Assembly (NCBI GenBank): GCA_004322425.1
Contig: SCVJ01000007.1
Coordinates: 1 to 32,949, forward strand
DNA length: 32,949 bases
Origin: Chitinophagaceae bacterium
GTDB taxonomy: Bacteria > Bacteroidota > Bacteroidia > Chitinophagales > Chitinophagaceae
Direction: 5' to 3'
A program made the position numbers and the translations under genes. Below the pieces are notes generated by a model, which was not told the origin of the DNA, did no database searches, and saw nothing but the letters and a program-made list of their open reading frames with translations. Below are positions 25,200 to 32,949 of the stretch, in pieces. Each line of letters starts with the position of its first letter. Positions within the stretch are counted from its first letter, which is position 1.

Positions 25200-25252
25200 T
25201 TGTTAATCGCGTTGTTGTAAACAGATAACAAAAAATAAAAGCCCAGAAGTTG

Positions 25253-25260
25253 TATGTTTG
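25253..25260 (+). promoter_or_regulatory. -7 element upstream of the clan-CD-like gene
   Basis: TATGTTTG, an exact TAnnTTTG match, ends 12 bases before the ATG at 25273; AAAGGAG just before the ATG resembles a ribosome binding site, but its spacing is short. No TTG is found at -33. Confidence 0.35.
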
Positions 25261-25272
25261 TTCAAAGGAGTT

Positions 25273-27456
25273 ATGATTTCAAAATTAAAAATTTTATCAT
25301 TTTGGTTTTTCTGTTCTAGCCTTTCCGGCTGGGCGCAACCTGGTTCTGGAAAAGAGCTTCTTCCTGATTCTAGAACGGCACTATTTCATGATTTTGTAAA
25401 TAAGGAGCAACTAAATGCTTTGCAATCGGATGGTAAAGAAGACGATTTAATGAACGTATCACATAATCAGGAAATAAATTTTCTGGTTACACGAGCCATT
25501 ATTCAGCAAGTGGATGAGCTACAATATCGGATTGAAAAAGATTCGACAATGGGCATTCAGACAAAAGTTCGATATATCCGTGGTATTGAAAGATTGTTAA
25601 AAGATTTAAACGCCAATTGGAAACTCAACCGTTTTGATATCGCCCAATTTCCCGTAATGGTTGTGGCTTATACAAAATGTATGGAAATGGATCATGCAGG
25701 AATAAGTATCGAAGCAGAAATAGAGCAACTTTCATATGAGGTTGCAAAACCCTTGGTTAATTGTACTGCTTTTGATACCAATGTTGGTTTTAAAGCGAGT
25801 AAAAATTTACTGGTAAAAAAATATTGTCATCTGTTTCCACAACAAATTTTATTTACACTCAATCAATTTCCCGATGTTCCGTTTGCAGACAGTCTTATTA
25901 AAATTGCCGCCAATAATTCACCCAAACAGTTATACGATTATGCTGCCGCCAATAATAAATTAGGAGCCATCATTCGAAAAATTGATGATCCGCTGATAAA
26001 AGCAGTTTCCAAAATGGCTATGAGTAGTGGGAATGGTCAGCTATATTTTCCTTTTTTGGATAAAGTGGTAAATGGTTCTTTAACAATTGCTACCATTGAT
26101 TCTGCACGAAGTGATTCACTGAGTTATTTTCAATTGCTCGTAAAAACGCATATTGAATATGCCGGAAGATTAATCGAAAAGGATACAGCAAAAGGGTTTA
26201 ATGATTTGCTAAAAATGATGGAACTAAAAGCTCGAGATGTTTATATTACTACCATCAATGGATTACATAATGAAGAAAACGAATTGCGTTTCAAAGTTAT
26301 TCAACCCTTAAATGCACAGGAGCTTTACTACTTAGCGGTTTTAACTGATGGAATTATTTATACTTCCAGTTTTGTAAATGGAGTTTATCCGTTGATGATG
26401 CAAAAAGTAAATCAACGTGGCGACTCGTTGCTACAATTAGTAAATTTTGATCGGTATCGGAAATTTCTAAAAATGGTGGCAGGGTACAATACACTGAATA
26501 ATTTCCTGAGTTCATTTTCAAATACGAATGATGCCAATAGTTTAATGCGTGCCTTTGTGGGTAACCTGGAAAAATCAGCGGGACTGGAAGATGCCGTTGA
26601 TGTTGCCGATTCATACGCTAGTATTATGGAATCAAATCCTCTGCTGGCGAAGAAAATGCTGGAGCATATTAATTTGAATTACAATCGAAACGTAAAACAG
26701 AATAATAAAAAAGGAATTGTACTCTATAATCTTTTACAAAAATTATTACTATCAGCCGATACATCAAGACAAGTTGATCTTGCAGTTGAGTTGGGTATTC
26801 CACCGGTGTATAACGTGCCATTTAAAAGTCTTGTAAACGACAGTGGACAAATTGTGATGCAAGTATTTTTTTATGGCGATAAAGACGGACAAAATATTTT
26901 TCAAGGGTTTCAAAAAATGTTTCAGCCCGATAAATGGAAAATCACCAATGAAAAAAATTGGATTTGTATTAATTCTATAAAAGGGAAACCTATTTTCATT
27001 TATGCGAATCGTCCATTGTCCGAAGAAACTGGCGAAGATGAAATGGCGCAAGAATCTTTAGACTCATTTTTTGTTGCCAATAAATTACATCCCACGGTGG
27101 TTATTCATCGGGGCCATAGTTATTATGCACCGTATACAATTGCTCAATTACAACCCAGTACAAAAATTGTTTTTATGGGTAGTTGCGGTGGCTATCATTT
27201 AATTCACGATATTCTAAAAACGGCTCCTGATGCACATATCATAGCTTCAAAGCAAATTGGGAAAACGGCTATTAATCGACCTTTCTTTGAATTGCTGTTA
27301 GAAAAATTACGAATAGGGGAAGATGTTCAATGGATAAGTTTCTGGAAAGAGTTTCAGCAAAAAGTAAAAGTAGAAGGATTTGAAGATTACATTCCACCCC
27401 ATAAAAATTTAGGTGCCATCTTAATCAAAGCATTTGCAATTGACTCTGAAAAATGA
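25273..27456 (+). CDS. Exported protein with a C-terminal clan-CD-like (caspase/gingipain-fold) domain
   Basis: A 727-residue protein I cannot assign to a named family. The signal peptide MISKLKILSFWFFCSSLSGWAQ directs export. Residues about 25-520 are mostly helical with no recognised motif. The last 200 residues look like a caspase-type fold: a strand MQVFFYGDKDG, later the hydrophobic strand VVIHRGHSYY with His615, then KIVFMGSCGGYHL with Cys638, followed by HIIASKQIGKTAINRPFFELL. A hydrophobic strand ending in G-H-S and a second ending in S-C-G is the arrangement of the catalytic dyad in clan CD peptidases (gingipain, caspase, CHAT). Activity is unproven. It is divergent from the PhoB-like gene and 36 bases upstream of an ABC exporter gene. 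Confidence 0.6.
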   Translation: MISKLKILSFWFFCSSLSGWAQPGSGKELLPDSRTALFHDFVNKEQLNALQSDGKEDDLMNVSHNQEINFLVTRAIIQQVDELQYRIEKDSTMGIQTKVRYIRGIERLLKDLNANWKLNRFDIAQFPVMVVAYTKCMEMDHAGISIEAEIEQLSYEVAKPLVNCTAFDTNVGFKASKNLLVKKYCHLFPQQILFTLNQFPDVPFADSLIKIAANNSPKQLYDYAAANNKLGAIIRKIDDPLIKAVSKMAMSSGNGQLYFPFLDKVVNGSLTIATIDSARSDSLSYFQLLVKTHIEYAGRLIEKDTAKGFNDLLKMMELKARDVYITTINGLHNEENELRFKVIQPLNAQELYYLAVLTDGIIYTSSFVNGVYPLMMQKVNQRGDSLLQLVNFDRYRKFLKMVAGYNTLNNFLSSFSNTNDANSLMRAFVGNLEKSAGLEDAVDVADSYASIMESNPLLAKKMLEHINLNYNRNVKQNNKKGIVLYNLLQKLLLSADTSRQVDLAVELGIPPVYNVPFKSLVNDSGQIVMQVFFYGDKDGQNIFQGFQKMFQPDKWKITNEKNWICINSIKGKPIFIYANRPLSEETGEDEMAQESLDSFFVANKLHPTVVIHRGHSYYAPYTIAQLQPSTKIVFMGSCGGYHLIHDILKTAPDAHIIASKQIGKTAINRPFFELLLEKLRIGEDVQWISFWKEFQQKVKVEGFEDYIPPHKNLGAILIKAFAIDSEK

Positions 27457-27465
27457 TGTCCTTTC

Positions 27466-27473
27466 TATTTTTG
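27466..27473 (+). promoter_or_regulatory. -7 element upstream of the ABC exporter
   Basis: TATTTTTG, an exact TAnnTTTG match, in the 36-base gap, ending 19 bases before the GTG start. A TTG lies 23 bases upstream of it (27440-27442), inside the preceding coding region. Confidence 0.38.
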
Positions 27474-27492
27474 TTTTTAATTCAACTATTGA

Positions 27493-29262
27493 GTGACAAA
27501 AAAAAATACAAATAAAAAATTTGATCTAGCGCTTCTTCGCCGCGTTTTACACTATGCCTCTCCATATAAAAACAAATTTTATTTATCTGTTTTTTTGGCA
27601 ATTGTTTTAGCCGTATTTACTCCAATCCGTCCACTGCTGATTCAAATTACAGTAGACAAATACATTGCTGGAAAAATGGCAGAGCTTTTAATTTTTATTA
27701 CACTTATTCAAATTGGATTTCTTGTATTGGAAACATTACTGCGTTTTTATTTTTCCTTTCTTACAGCTTGGTTGGGACAAAACGTTGTCAAAGATCTTCG
27801 GGTAAAAGTGTATGAAAAAGTTTTAGGACTTAATTTGGCGCAGTTCGACAAAACGCCGATTGGCACACTGTCAACACGAACCGTTGATGATATTGAAAGA
27901 ATTAACGATGTTTTTTCCGATGGAGTAATTCCTATTCTAGCCGATCTTCTTTCTATTATTTGTGTGTTGGGTTATATGTTTTGGCAAGATTGGCAACTAA
28001 GTTTAGTAGCACTTATTCCATTTCCATTATTGTTGATTGTAACTTATTATTTTAAAGAAAGTGTCAACAAATCTTTTCATCGAGTGCGGAATGCTGTCGC
28101 CCATTTAAACGCTTTTATACAAGAACATCTTTCCGGAATGCAGGTGGTGCAAGCTTTTGCAGCTGAAGAAAAAGAAATGGAAAAATTCAAACTCATCAAT
28201 AAAGAACATCGCAAAGCAAACGTGCACGCAATTTTTGCATACTCCATTTTTTTTCCTATCGTAGAAATTGTATTAGCCACGGCCATCGGATTTATTGTTT
28301 GGTGGACGTCGAAAGAAGCCTTGCAGTTGCAACAAAATCAGCAAGGAACATTGGTGGCATTTATTCTTTGTCTGAATCTTATTTTTCGTCCGTTGCGAGT
28401 TATTGCCGATAAATTCAATGTGCTGCAAATGGGGATGATAGCAGGCGAACGTGTTTTTAAATTACTGGACAATACCGATGTCATTCAAAACAACGGAACT
28501 TTTGCACCGGAAAAAGTAAAAGGAAAAATTGAATTTGAAAATGTTTGGTTTGGTTATTTGAAAGAAGTTCCGGTGTTGAAGAATATTAGTTTCACCGTAA
28601 ATCCTGGAGAAACCGTTGCTATAGTTGGACACACGGGCAGTGGAAAATCTACCATCATTAGTTTGTTGAATCGGTTATATGCTATTCAGCAAGGATGTAT
28701 AAAGTTGGACGGTGTAACTATTGAATCGTATGATGTGTATGCACTTCGAAAAAATATTGGCGTGGTGTTGCAAGATGTATTTCTATTTTCAAGTTCCATC
28801 AAAGAAAATAGTACGCTAAGAAATTCATCAATTTCAGATGAAAAAATAATTGAAGCCGCAAAGCTTATTGGCTTGCACACATTTATTATGAAATTACCCG
28901 GCGGCTACGATTTTAATGTCATGGAACGGGGCAGCTTACTTTCTTTTGGGCAACGGCAACTGCTGTCTTTTGTTCGTGCGGTATTATACAATCCTTCTAT
29001 TCTTATTTTAGATGAAGCTACTTCTTCGGTGGATTCGGAAAGCGAGCTATTAATTCAACGCGCTATTGATACATTGATAAAAGGAAGAACTTCGATTGTT
29101 ATTGCGCACCGACTTTCCACTATTCAAAAAGCCAATAAAATAATCGTGTTGGATAAGGGAGAGATTAAAGAAATGGGGACTCATCAAGAATTACTGCAAG
29201 AACAAGGTTTTTATCATAAACTTTATCAGATGCAGTTTGAGAAGCATAAACCTGTTTTGTAA
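27493..29262 (+). CDS. MsbA-type ABC exporter (fused permease and ATPase)
   Basis: A 589-residue half-transporter. The N-terminal ABC transmembrane type 1 domain (about 1-320) has six helices; the C-terminal nucleotide-binding domain has Walker A GHTGSGKST (379-387), Q-loop VVLQDVFLFS, signature LSFGQ (483-487), Walker B ILILDEATSSVD (Asp507, Glu508) and the switch His in IAHRLST. The signature is LSFGQ rather than LSGGQ; the catalytic glutamate is intact. It probably dimerises to export a lipid, drug or peptide; the substrate is unknown. The start is a GTG: a stop codon lies directly upstream in frame and no suitable ATG follows near the N-terminus. Confidence 0.9.
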   Translation: MTKKNTNKKFDLALLRRVLHYASPYKNKFYLSVFLAIVLAVFTPIRPLLIQITVDKYIAGKMAELLIFITLIQIGFLVLETLLRFYFSFLTAWLGQNVVKDLRVKVYEKVLGLNLAQFDKTPIGTLSTRTVDDIERINDVFSDGVIPILADLLSIICVLGYMFWQDWQLSLVALIPFPLLLIVTYYFKESVNKSFHRVRNAVAHLNAFIQEHLSGMQVVQAFAAEEKEMEKFKLINKEHRKANVHAIFAYSIFFPIVEIVLATAIGFIVWWTSKEALQLQQNQQGTLVAFILCLNLIFRPLRVIADKFNVLQMGMIAGERVFKLLDNTDVIQNNGTFAPEKVKGKIEFENVWFGYLKEVPVLKNISFTVNPGETVAIVGHTGSGKSTIISLLNRLYAIQQGCIKLDGVTIESYDVYALRKNIGVVLQDVFLFSSSIKENSTLRNSSISDEKIIEAAKLIGLHTFIMKLPGGYDFNVMERGSLLSFGQRQLLSFVRAVLYNPSILILDEATSSVDSESELLIQRAIDTLIKGRTSIVIAHRLSTIQKANKIIVLDKGEIKEMGTHQELLQEQGFYHKLYQMQFEKHKPVL

Positions 29263-29324
29263 ATGTTTCGGGGCTTTCTCAATTAATCTATTCTCAAACT
29301 AAACGTTTGCAGTAGGTTCGCTAT

Positions 29325-29888
29325 TTAAACCCTTAGCGAGCCTCGGAACGCCCTGCCAGCATAGTAAGATTGTGCCCCGTTGTGATAAACGAACACCGTA
29401 CCAAATCGGAAATCGGCAAAGAGAGCACCGCCGAGTTTTCTAATATCCGGAGTTGTTTTTATCCAGCTCGATGTTTTCGTATCAAACTTCCCAAATTGTT
29501 GCAACTGCCGATATTCTTCTTCCGATAAAATCTCAATTTTCATATCAGCTGCCATATCAATAGCGGTATTTTTTGGTTTAAATTCTTTCCTCGAGTCTAG
29601 CCCTTCACGGTCGTAACAAATGCTTCTTCGGCCTTGAGGACTTTCAGCTGAACAATCATAAAAAATATATTCGCTGTTTTTTTTATCATAACCAACAACA
29701 TCGGGTTCACCGCCAGTTTTTTCCATTTCATTTAGGGACCATAGTTTTTCATCATAAGCTTCCAGCTTTGTTTGCACTTTAGCCCATTCAAGATCTTTAT
29801 GGCGACTCTTATTTTTCTCAAAACGGGTTTTCAATACTATGAGTAATTCTTCCTTTTGTTTTGATGATAACTCCTTTTTATTTTTCAT
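29325..29888 (-). CDS. DUF4256 family protein
   Basis: A 187-residue soluble protein whose whole length matches DUF4256 as I know it: EMEKTGGEPDVVGYDKK, EYIFYDCSAESPQGRRSICY, KPKNTAIDMAADM, GKFDTKTSSWIKTTPDIRK, FRFGTVFVYHNGAQSYY, and the C-terminal RAFRGSLRV. The function is unknown. There is no signal peptide. It follows the DUF1801 gene by six bases, a pairing I associate with stress-related operons in several phyla. It is the last gene of a likely four-gene minus-strand run and convergent with the ABC exporter gene. Confidence 0.88.
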   Translation of the reverse strand: MKNKKELSSKQKEELLIVLKTRFEKNKSRHKDLEWAKVQTKLEAYDEKLWSLNEMEKTGGEPDVVGYDKKNSEYIFYDCSAESPQGRRSICYDREGLDSRKEFKPKNTAIDMAADMKIEILSEEEYRQLQQFGKFDTKTSSWIKTTPDIRKLGGALFADFRFGTVFVYHNGAQSYYAGRAFRGSLRV

Positions 29889-29894
29889 AGTAAG

Positions 29895-30320
29895 TTATTT
29901 TCGATTAAACGATGCTTCTATCATTCCCTGCAAAACTTTCAGATCAATTTCTTCCAACTTATTTATGTAGAGACAACCAACACCCGTTTTATGTTTGCCA
30001 AGTTTTTTAAGAGTTGCAGCTTCCTTATTAATATCCATCATAAGGTACAACGATAGATTCGCTTTGCGTGGAGAGAAACCTATGCGAAGCCAATCAACTT
30101 CTCTTCCAGTTGTGGGACTTTTGTATCTTTTATTACCAAAACCAATTACAGAGCTGCTCCATAATATGGGCTTTTCGCCAGTTGCTTTTTTCATCATTTC
30201 CAACAGCACAAAACTGTCTTTACGCATTTGTTCATCAGTAACCTTAGTAATAAAGTCCTCCACACTTGCAGCGGTTGGTTTTGTTTTTATTTCAACCAAC
30301 TTTGATTTTTTTTCAGCCAT
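29895..30320 (-). CDS. DUF1801 (YdhG-like) protein
   Basis: A 141-residue cytoplasmic protein of the DUF1801 fold. Family features: SVEDFITKVTDEQMRKDSFV, LLEMMKKATGEKPILWSSSV, IGFGNKRYKSPTTGREVDWL, GFSPRKANLSLYLM, and the C-terminal GKHKTGVGCLYINKLEEID. The biochemical role is unknown; some relatives are linked to iron handling or stress. It lies 22 bases after the rhodanese gene and six before DUF4256, so it is probably cotranscribed with both. Confidence 0.86.
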   Translation of the reverse strand: MAEKKSKLVEIKTKPTAASVEDFITKVTDEQMRKDSFVLLEMMKKATGEKPILWSSSVIGFGNKRYKSPTTGREVDWLRIGFSPRKANLSLYLMMDINKEAATLKKLGKHKTGVGCLYINKLEEIDLKVLQGMIEASFNRK

Positions 30321-30342
30321 TTGAAATTATTATTTGTTTGAC

Positions 30343-30801
30343 TTAAAGTTTCTTTTTATCATTCATCGGGAATCCTTTATCAATCCAGTCTGCTTTTAAG
30401 TTTTTTGTAAGATTAAGTAGTTTAGGATTTTTAAATTTTTGCTCGTTCAATAAAGTAAATGCAGGGCGAATATTCGGACAATCTTTGAAGGGGCAACAGC
30501 CGCAATAGATTACTATATTGGCATCTTTTGGTAATGCGCTTACTTCATTTTTTAATTTTTTAATATTGTTTTTGTCTTTGCCGGCGCCAATATTAATGGA
30601 GTTTTTAATTCGTCCTGCTGGTCCGATATTAAAAATGTAAATGAGTGTTTTATTTTCTGAAGTAATAATTTTTGCAAGTTCAGACGGGTGCATTAATTGT
30701 TTTTCACTCCACGGTTGTTTTTCTTGCTTTTGTGTAAAACTTTGCAATATAAAGATGGGCGTAACAATTATAAGCAAGAGTATATAAAACTGCCACTTCA
30801 T
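30343..30801 (-). CDS. Exported Cys-rich rhodanese-like protein
   Basis: A 152-residue protein with an N-terminal membrane anchor or signal (residues 3-22, WQFYILLLIIVTPIFILQSF) and a rhodanese-type domain. The segment ANIVIYCGCCPFKDCPN (95-110) places the candidate catalytic Cys100 at the end of the strand, but the active-site loop carries three further cysteines (102, 103, 108) and lacks the usual CxxGxR pattern. This could bind metal or handle sulfur or thiol redox. The ATG at 30801 is preferred over one at 30837 that would overlap the upstream gene and put polar residues before the signal. It lies 28 bases after the class V PLP enzyme gene. Confidence 0.72.
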   Translation of the reverse strand: MKWQFYILLLIIVTPIFILQSFTQKQEKQPWSEKQLMHPSELAKIITSENKTLIYIFNIGPAGRIKNSINIGAGKDKNNIKKLKNEVSALPKDANIVIYCGCCPFKDCPNIRPAFTLLNEQKFKNPKLLNLTKNLKADWIDKGFPMNDKKKL

Positions 30802-30829
30802 TTTTTGAAAATTAAAGGTTGTTATTAGT

Positions 30830-32113
30830 TTATGCAAAATCTTTTATTCCCATTACCAGTTTTTTAATATCATCTGAAGAATTATAAACTGCAGGGGTTA
30901 CGCGAATGCATCTATTCACATCAAAAACCCGATTAACTGTAAAAACACGGTGCTGCTTGAAAAGATAGGATGCAATATCTGCAGTGTTTTTGTTTTTAAT
31001 TCGAAAGGAAGCAATGGCACAAGATAAATCTGGTTCCACTGGTGTAATCACTTCTACGGTTGAATGATTTTGAAATTCATTAACCCAAATGCTTTTTAAA
31101 TAGTGTAGCCGTTTTGATATTTTTTCAACATCCATAAGTTTATGAAAAGCAAAACTTGCAGGAATGGTCATGTTTATTGCAAAGTTGGTAGTGCCAAAGT
31201 GGGATAGTTTTGCGATGTTGTTTTCGTTAATCAACACATCGCCAAATAAAGGCTGCAGCAGCGATTGCCTTTCTTTTTTTACATACAATACTCCTACTCC
31301 AATAGGATTGCCAATCCATTTGTGCAAATTCATACCTACAAAATCAGTTTGCAATTCTGGTAAACTAAAGGGAATATGCCCCAACGCATGAGCAGCATCT
31401 GTAATGGTATCAATCCCTTTTGCTTTTGCCATTGTTGCAATTTTTTTGACAGGAATAATCAGGCCGTTAAAATTTGATACCTGTGTCAATAAGATCACTT
31501 TGGTTTTTGAACTAATGGCTTGGCGATAAATTTCTACAATTTCATCATCGGTTTTAGGTAACAATGGTAATTCGATGGTTTTTATTTTTAATCGTCCTCT
31601 TTTTTCTAGCATCTGAAAAGTTTCTATTACACTGGGATAATCAAGCTGACTGAGGATTACTTCATCAGCGTCTTTAAAAGGGTAGCCCTGTATCGCAATG
31701 TTCATGGCTTCGGTTGCATTGCGGGTAATAATAATTTCATCATCTGCTACTTGTAAAAAAGCAGCAACCTGTTTTTTTACTACAGTAAATAATTCAGGAT
31801 AATCCAGTCTAGCAAATTTTGATAGCTCCTTGTTTAACAATGCTGTGTTTTCCAAAAAAGCCTGCATAACGGGTTTTGCTTGCACTCCAAAATATCCGTT
31901 TTCTAGATTAATGAAACTATCAGAAACATCGTAATATTTTTTAGAAATGTGACGCCAGTATTTTTCATCGGTTGAGTCTCCCGATCCTTCAAAATCTTTT
32001 GCATCAAATGGGGCAAAATATTTTTTTGATGATAGAGAAATTCCAGAAGTGGAAGCTGCCAGTAGCAGACCGCTACCCATCTTTTTGAGAAATGATTTTC
32101 TGTTTTGGTACAT
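30830..32113 (-). CDS. Exported class V aminotransferase-fold PLP enzyme
   Basis: A 427-residue PLP enzyme of the class V aminotransferase/IscS/isopenicillin-N-epimerase superfamily. The N-terminus NRKSFLKKMGSGLLLAAS resembles a Tat signal with an Arg-Lys rather than Arg-Arg pair, so export of a folded, cofactor-loaded enzyme is likely. Catalytic features: NATEAMNIAIQ (phosphate cup), TDAAHALGHIPF with the cofactor-contacting Asp and His, and VGMNLHKWIGNPIGVG with the Schiff-base Lys. The reaction is not determined; epimerase, lyase and desulfurase activities all occur here. A rhodanese gene follows, which hints at sulfur chemistry. The start is the ATG at 32113. Confidence 0.82.
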   Translation of the reverse strand: MYQNRKSFLKKMGSGLLLAASTSGISLSSKKYFAPFDAKDFEGSGDSTDEKYWRHISKKYYDVSDSFINLENGYFGVQAKPVMQAFLENTALLNKELSKFARLDYPELFTVVKKQVAAFLQVADDEIIITRNATEAMNIAIQGYPFKDADEVILSQLDYPSVIETFQMLEKRGRLKIKTIELPLLPKTDDEIVEIYRQAISSKTKVILLTQVSNFNGLIIPVKKIATMAKAKGIDTITDAAHALGHIPFSLPELQTDFVGMNLHKWIGNPIGVGVLYVKKERQSLLQPLFGDVLINENNIAKLSHFGTTNFAINMTIPASFAFHKLMDVEKISKRLHYLKSIWVNEFQNHSTVEVITPVEPDLSCAIASFRIKNKNTADIASYLFKQHRVFTVNRVFDVNRCIRVTPAVYNSSDDIKKLVMGIKDFA

Positions 32114-32205
32114 ATACAATATTTTAACAACTAGTAAATGTACTTTTTAATTTGCCTAATTTTCAGGCATTTTTGAAACAAAGAGTGCATCAATTTTCTA
32201 TGTTT

Positions 32206-32949
32206 TCACTCACCGGGACGATAGGTTCTTTCTGCGTTTTTCAGTACATCTTCTTTATAAAACAATACATCTTTAAATATTCCTTTTGTATACATTTCCA
32301 ACTGATCCGTAAAATGTTTGGAAGATTGATTGCCACTATTTCCACCTGCTAGTAACGATTTTGCTTTTATCTTTTTTCCAAACTCAACGGCACAAACAAA
32401 ACTGTTGCCGCTTACACCGTATCGTTTGTTGGTACCCGAATAATAGCGACTATTATAAGAGGGTAACATCCCCCAGGAAGCCGAAGCAAAACCAACGGGA
32501 AAACTCGGCGCCGCATCATTGAATTTTTGTTCGATATTACTTGAAATGCGTTGATAGCGATTGATAGTTCCCCAAGGGATTTCCCATTTTTTGAATTTAC
32601 TTTTCAACTCATTTACAACTCTCAATAAAGGGAGCAATAACTCTTCTTGTGTGGCAGTTGTTGCAAATTTTTTTACCAGTGTTACCTGATCATCCCAGCC
32701 CTCATCGATATAAACGCGCTGAATGGAACTACTTAATTTCTGCGCCCATTCTATCGCTAACGTTGTAGCAATAGAATTTTCGCCTGCTTCATAATTCCAT
32801 TTCTTTAAAATTTCAATGGGTTCAATTAGTAATGAATAAAGTGTGTCTGTCGGAGAAATATTTTTTTCAAACGATGTAATTAATGCAGGCATCAAAACCT
32901 CAAAAGCAGAAAGTTTTCGATCGTAACCGGCAGCAATTGTTTTATCAAT
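32206..32949 (-). CDS. Penicillin acylase-family Ntn hydrolase, C-terminal part (5' end beyond window)
   Basis: An open frame of 247 codons entering from the right edge, so no start is assigned; internal ATG/TTG codons near 32892 are not the start because the frame stays open with matching sequence (YDRKLSAFEVLMPA). It matches the C-terminal part of the penicillin/acyl-homoserine-lactone acylase beta chain: WEIPWGTINRYQR, PVGFASASWGMLPS, KRYGVSGNSFVCAVEFG, AGGNSGNQSSKHFTDQ (a family-specific GGxSGxxxSPHxxD-like motif) and RTYRPGE at the end. The catalytic Ser and autoprocessing site lie outside. Probably a periplasmic amidase of unknown substrate. Confidence 0.85.
   Translation of the reverse strand: MDKTIAAGYDRKLSAFEVLMPALITSFEKNISPTDTLYSLLIEPIEILKKWNYEAGENSIATTLAIEWAQKLSSSIQRVYIDEGWDDQVTLVKKFATTATQEELLLPLLRVVNELKSKFKKWEIPWGTINRYQRISSNIEQKFNDAAPSFPVGFASASWGMLPSYNSRYYSGTNKRYGVSGNSFVCAVEFGKKIKAKSLLAGGNSGNQSSKHFTDQLEMYTKGIFKDVLFYKEDVLKNAERTYRPGE

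Noticed and set aside
29316-29340. Inverted repeat TCGCTA/TAGCGA at the end of the DUF4256 gene
   Set aside because: Six pairs with a ten-base loop, partly coding, and no T-run on either strand; too weak to call a terminator.
32154-32180. Possible terminator between the acylase and class V PLP enzyme genes (TGCCT/AGGCA stem)
   Set aside because: The stem has only five pairs, and the T-run lies on the plus strand, where no gene ends; on the transcribed strand there is no T-run.
1-32949. CRISPR arrays, tRNA/rRNA genes, insertion sequences, prophage or integrase genes
   Set aside because: No regularly spaced repeats, cloverleaf-like genes, transposases or terminal inverted repeats were seen on reading either strand; the gene content is ordinary chromosomal.

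Overview
The window looks like a chromosomal segment of a Bacteroidota bacterium, most likely of the Chitinophagaceae type. The DNA is AT-rich and start codons rarely have a Shine-Dalgarno sequence. Many genes are preceded by the Bacteroidota -7 element TAnnTTTG, twice with a TTG -33 element exactly 19 bases upstream. The protein families (IcmF, DUF47 with PiT, Porin_O_P, DUF4256, ECF sigma with a VPxGYF-type anti-sigma) fit this group. I see no rRNA, tRNA, CRISPR array, insertion sequence or prophage, and no gene-free stretch over 300 bases. All assignments come from reading motifs by eye; no database search was run.

Layout. 1-849: 5' part of an exported M1 metallopeptidase, cut by the window edge. 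924-3106 (minus): a cell-wall amino-sugar salvage pair, a MurU-like nucleotidyltransferase and an AmgK-like kinase fused to a RapZ C-terminal domain, overlapping by one base. 3199-7397 (plus): the fused acyl-CoA mutase IcmF and an AmpD-type amidase lipoprotein. 7425-8600 (minus): an MFS transporter. 8731-14734 (plus): the complete rod-shape operon mreB-mreC-mreD-mrdA-rodA, followed by a metallo-beta-lactamase-fold hydrolase. 15551-17199 (minus): an ECF sigma factor, a membrane anti-sigma protein and a Spy/CpxP-like periplasmic protein. 17264-19342 (minus): the C-terminal half of a split transketolase and GalE.

19397-25102 is a phosphate island: PiT transporter and DUF47 partner (minus), a phosphate-selective-type porin (plus, divergent), and a PhoR-like kinase with a PhoB-like regulator (minus). 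Two intergenic regions here, upstream of pit/porin and upstream of the regulator, hold direct repeats with an 11-base period that look like a Pho box. I propose that the regulator controls both the transport genes and itself through these sites.

25273-29262 (plus): an exported 727-residue protein with a C-terminal His/Cys pair resembling clan CD (caspase/gingipain-like) peptidases, then an MsbA-type ABC exporter. 29325-32113 (minus): a likely four-gene run of an exported class V PLP enzyme, an exported Cys-rich rhodanese, DUF1801 and DUF4256. 32206-32949 (minus): the C-terminal part of a penicillin-acylase-family Ntn hydrolase, cut by the window edge.

Most worth a second look: the AmgK-RapZ fusion, the two 11-base repeat arrays, and the clan-CD-like protein beside the phosphate two-component system.
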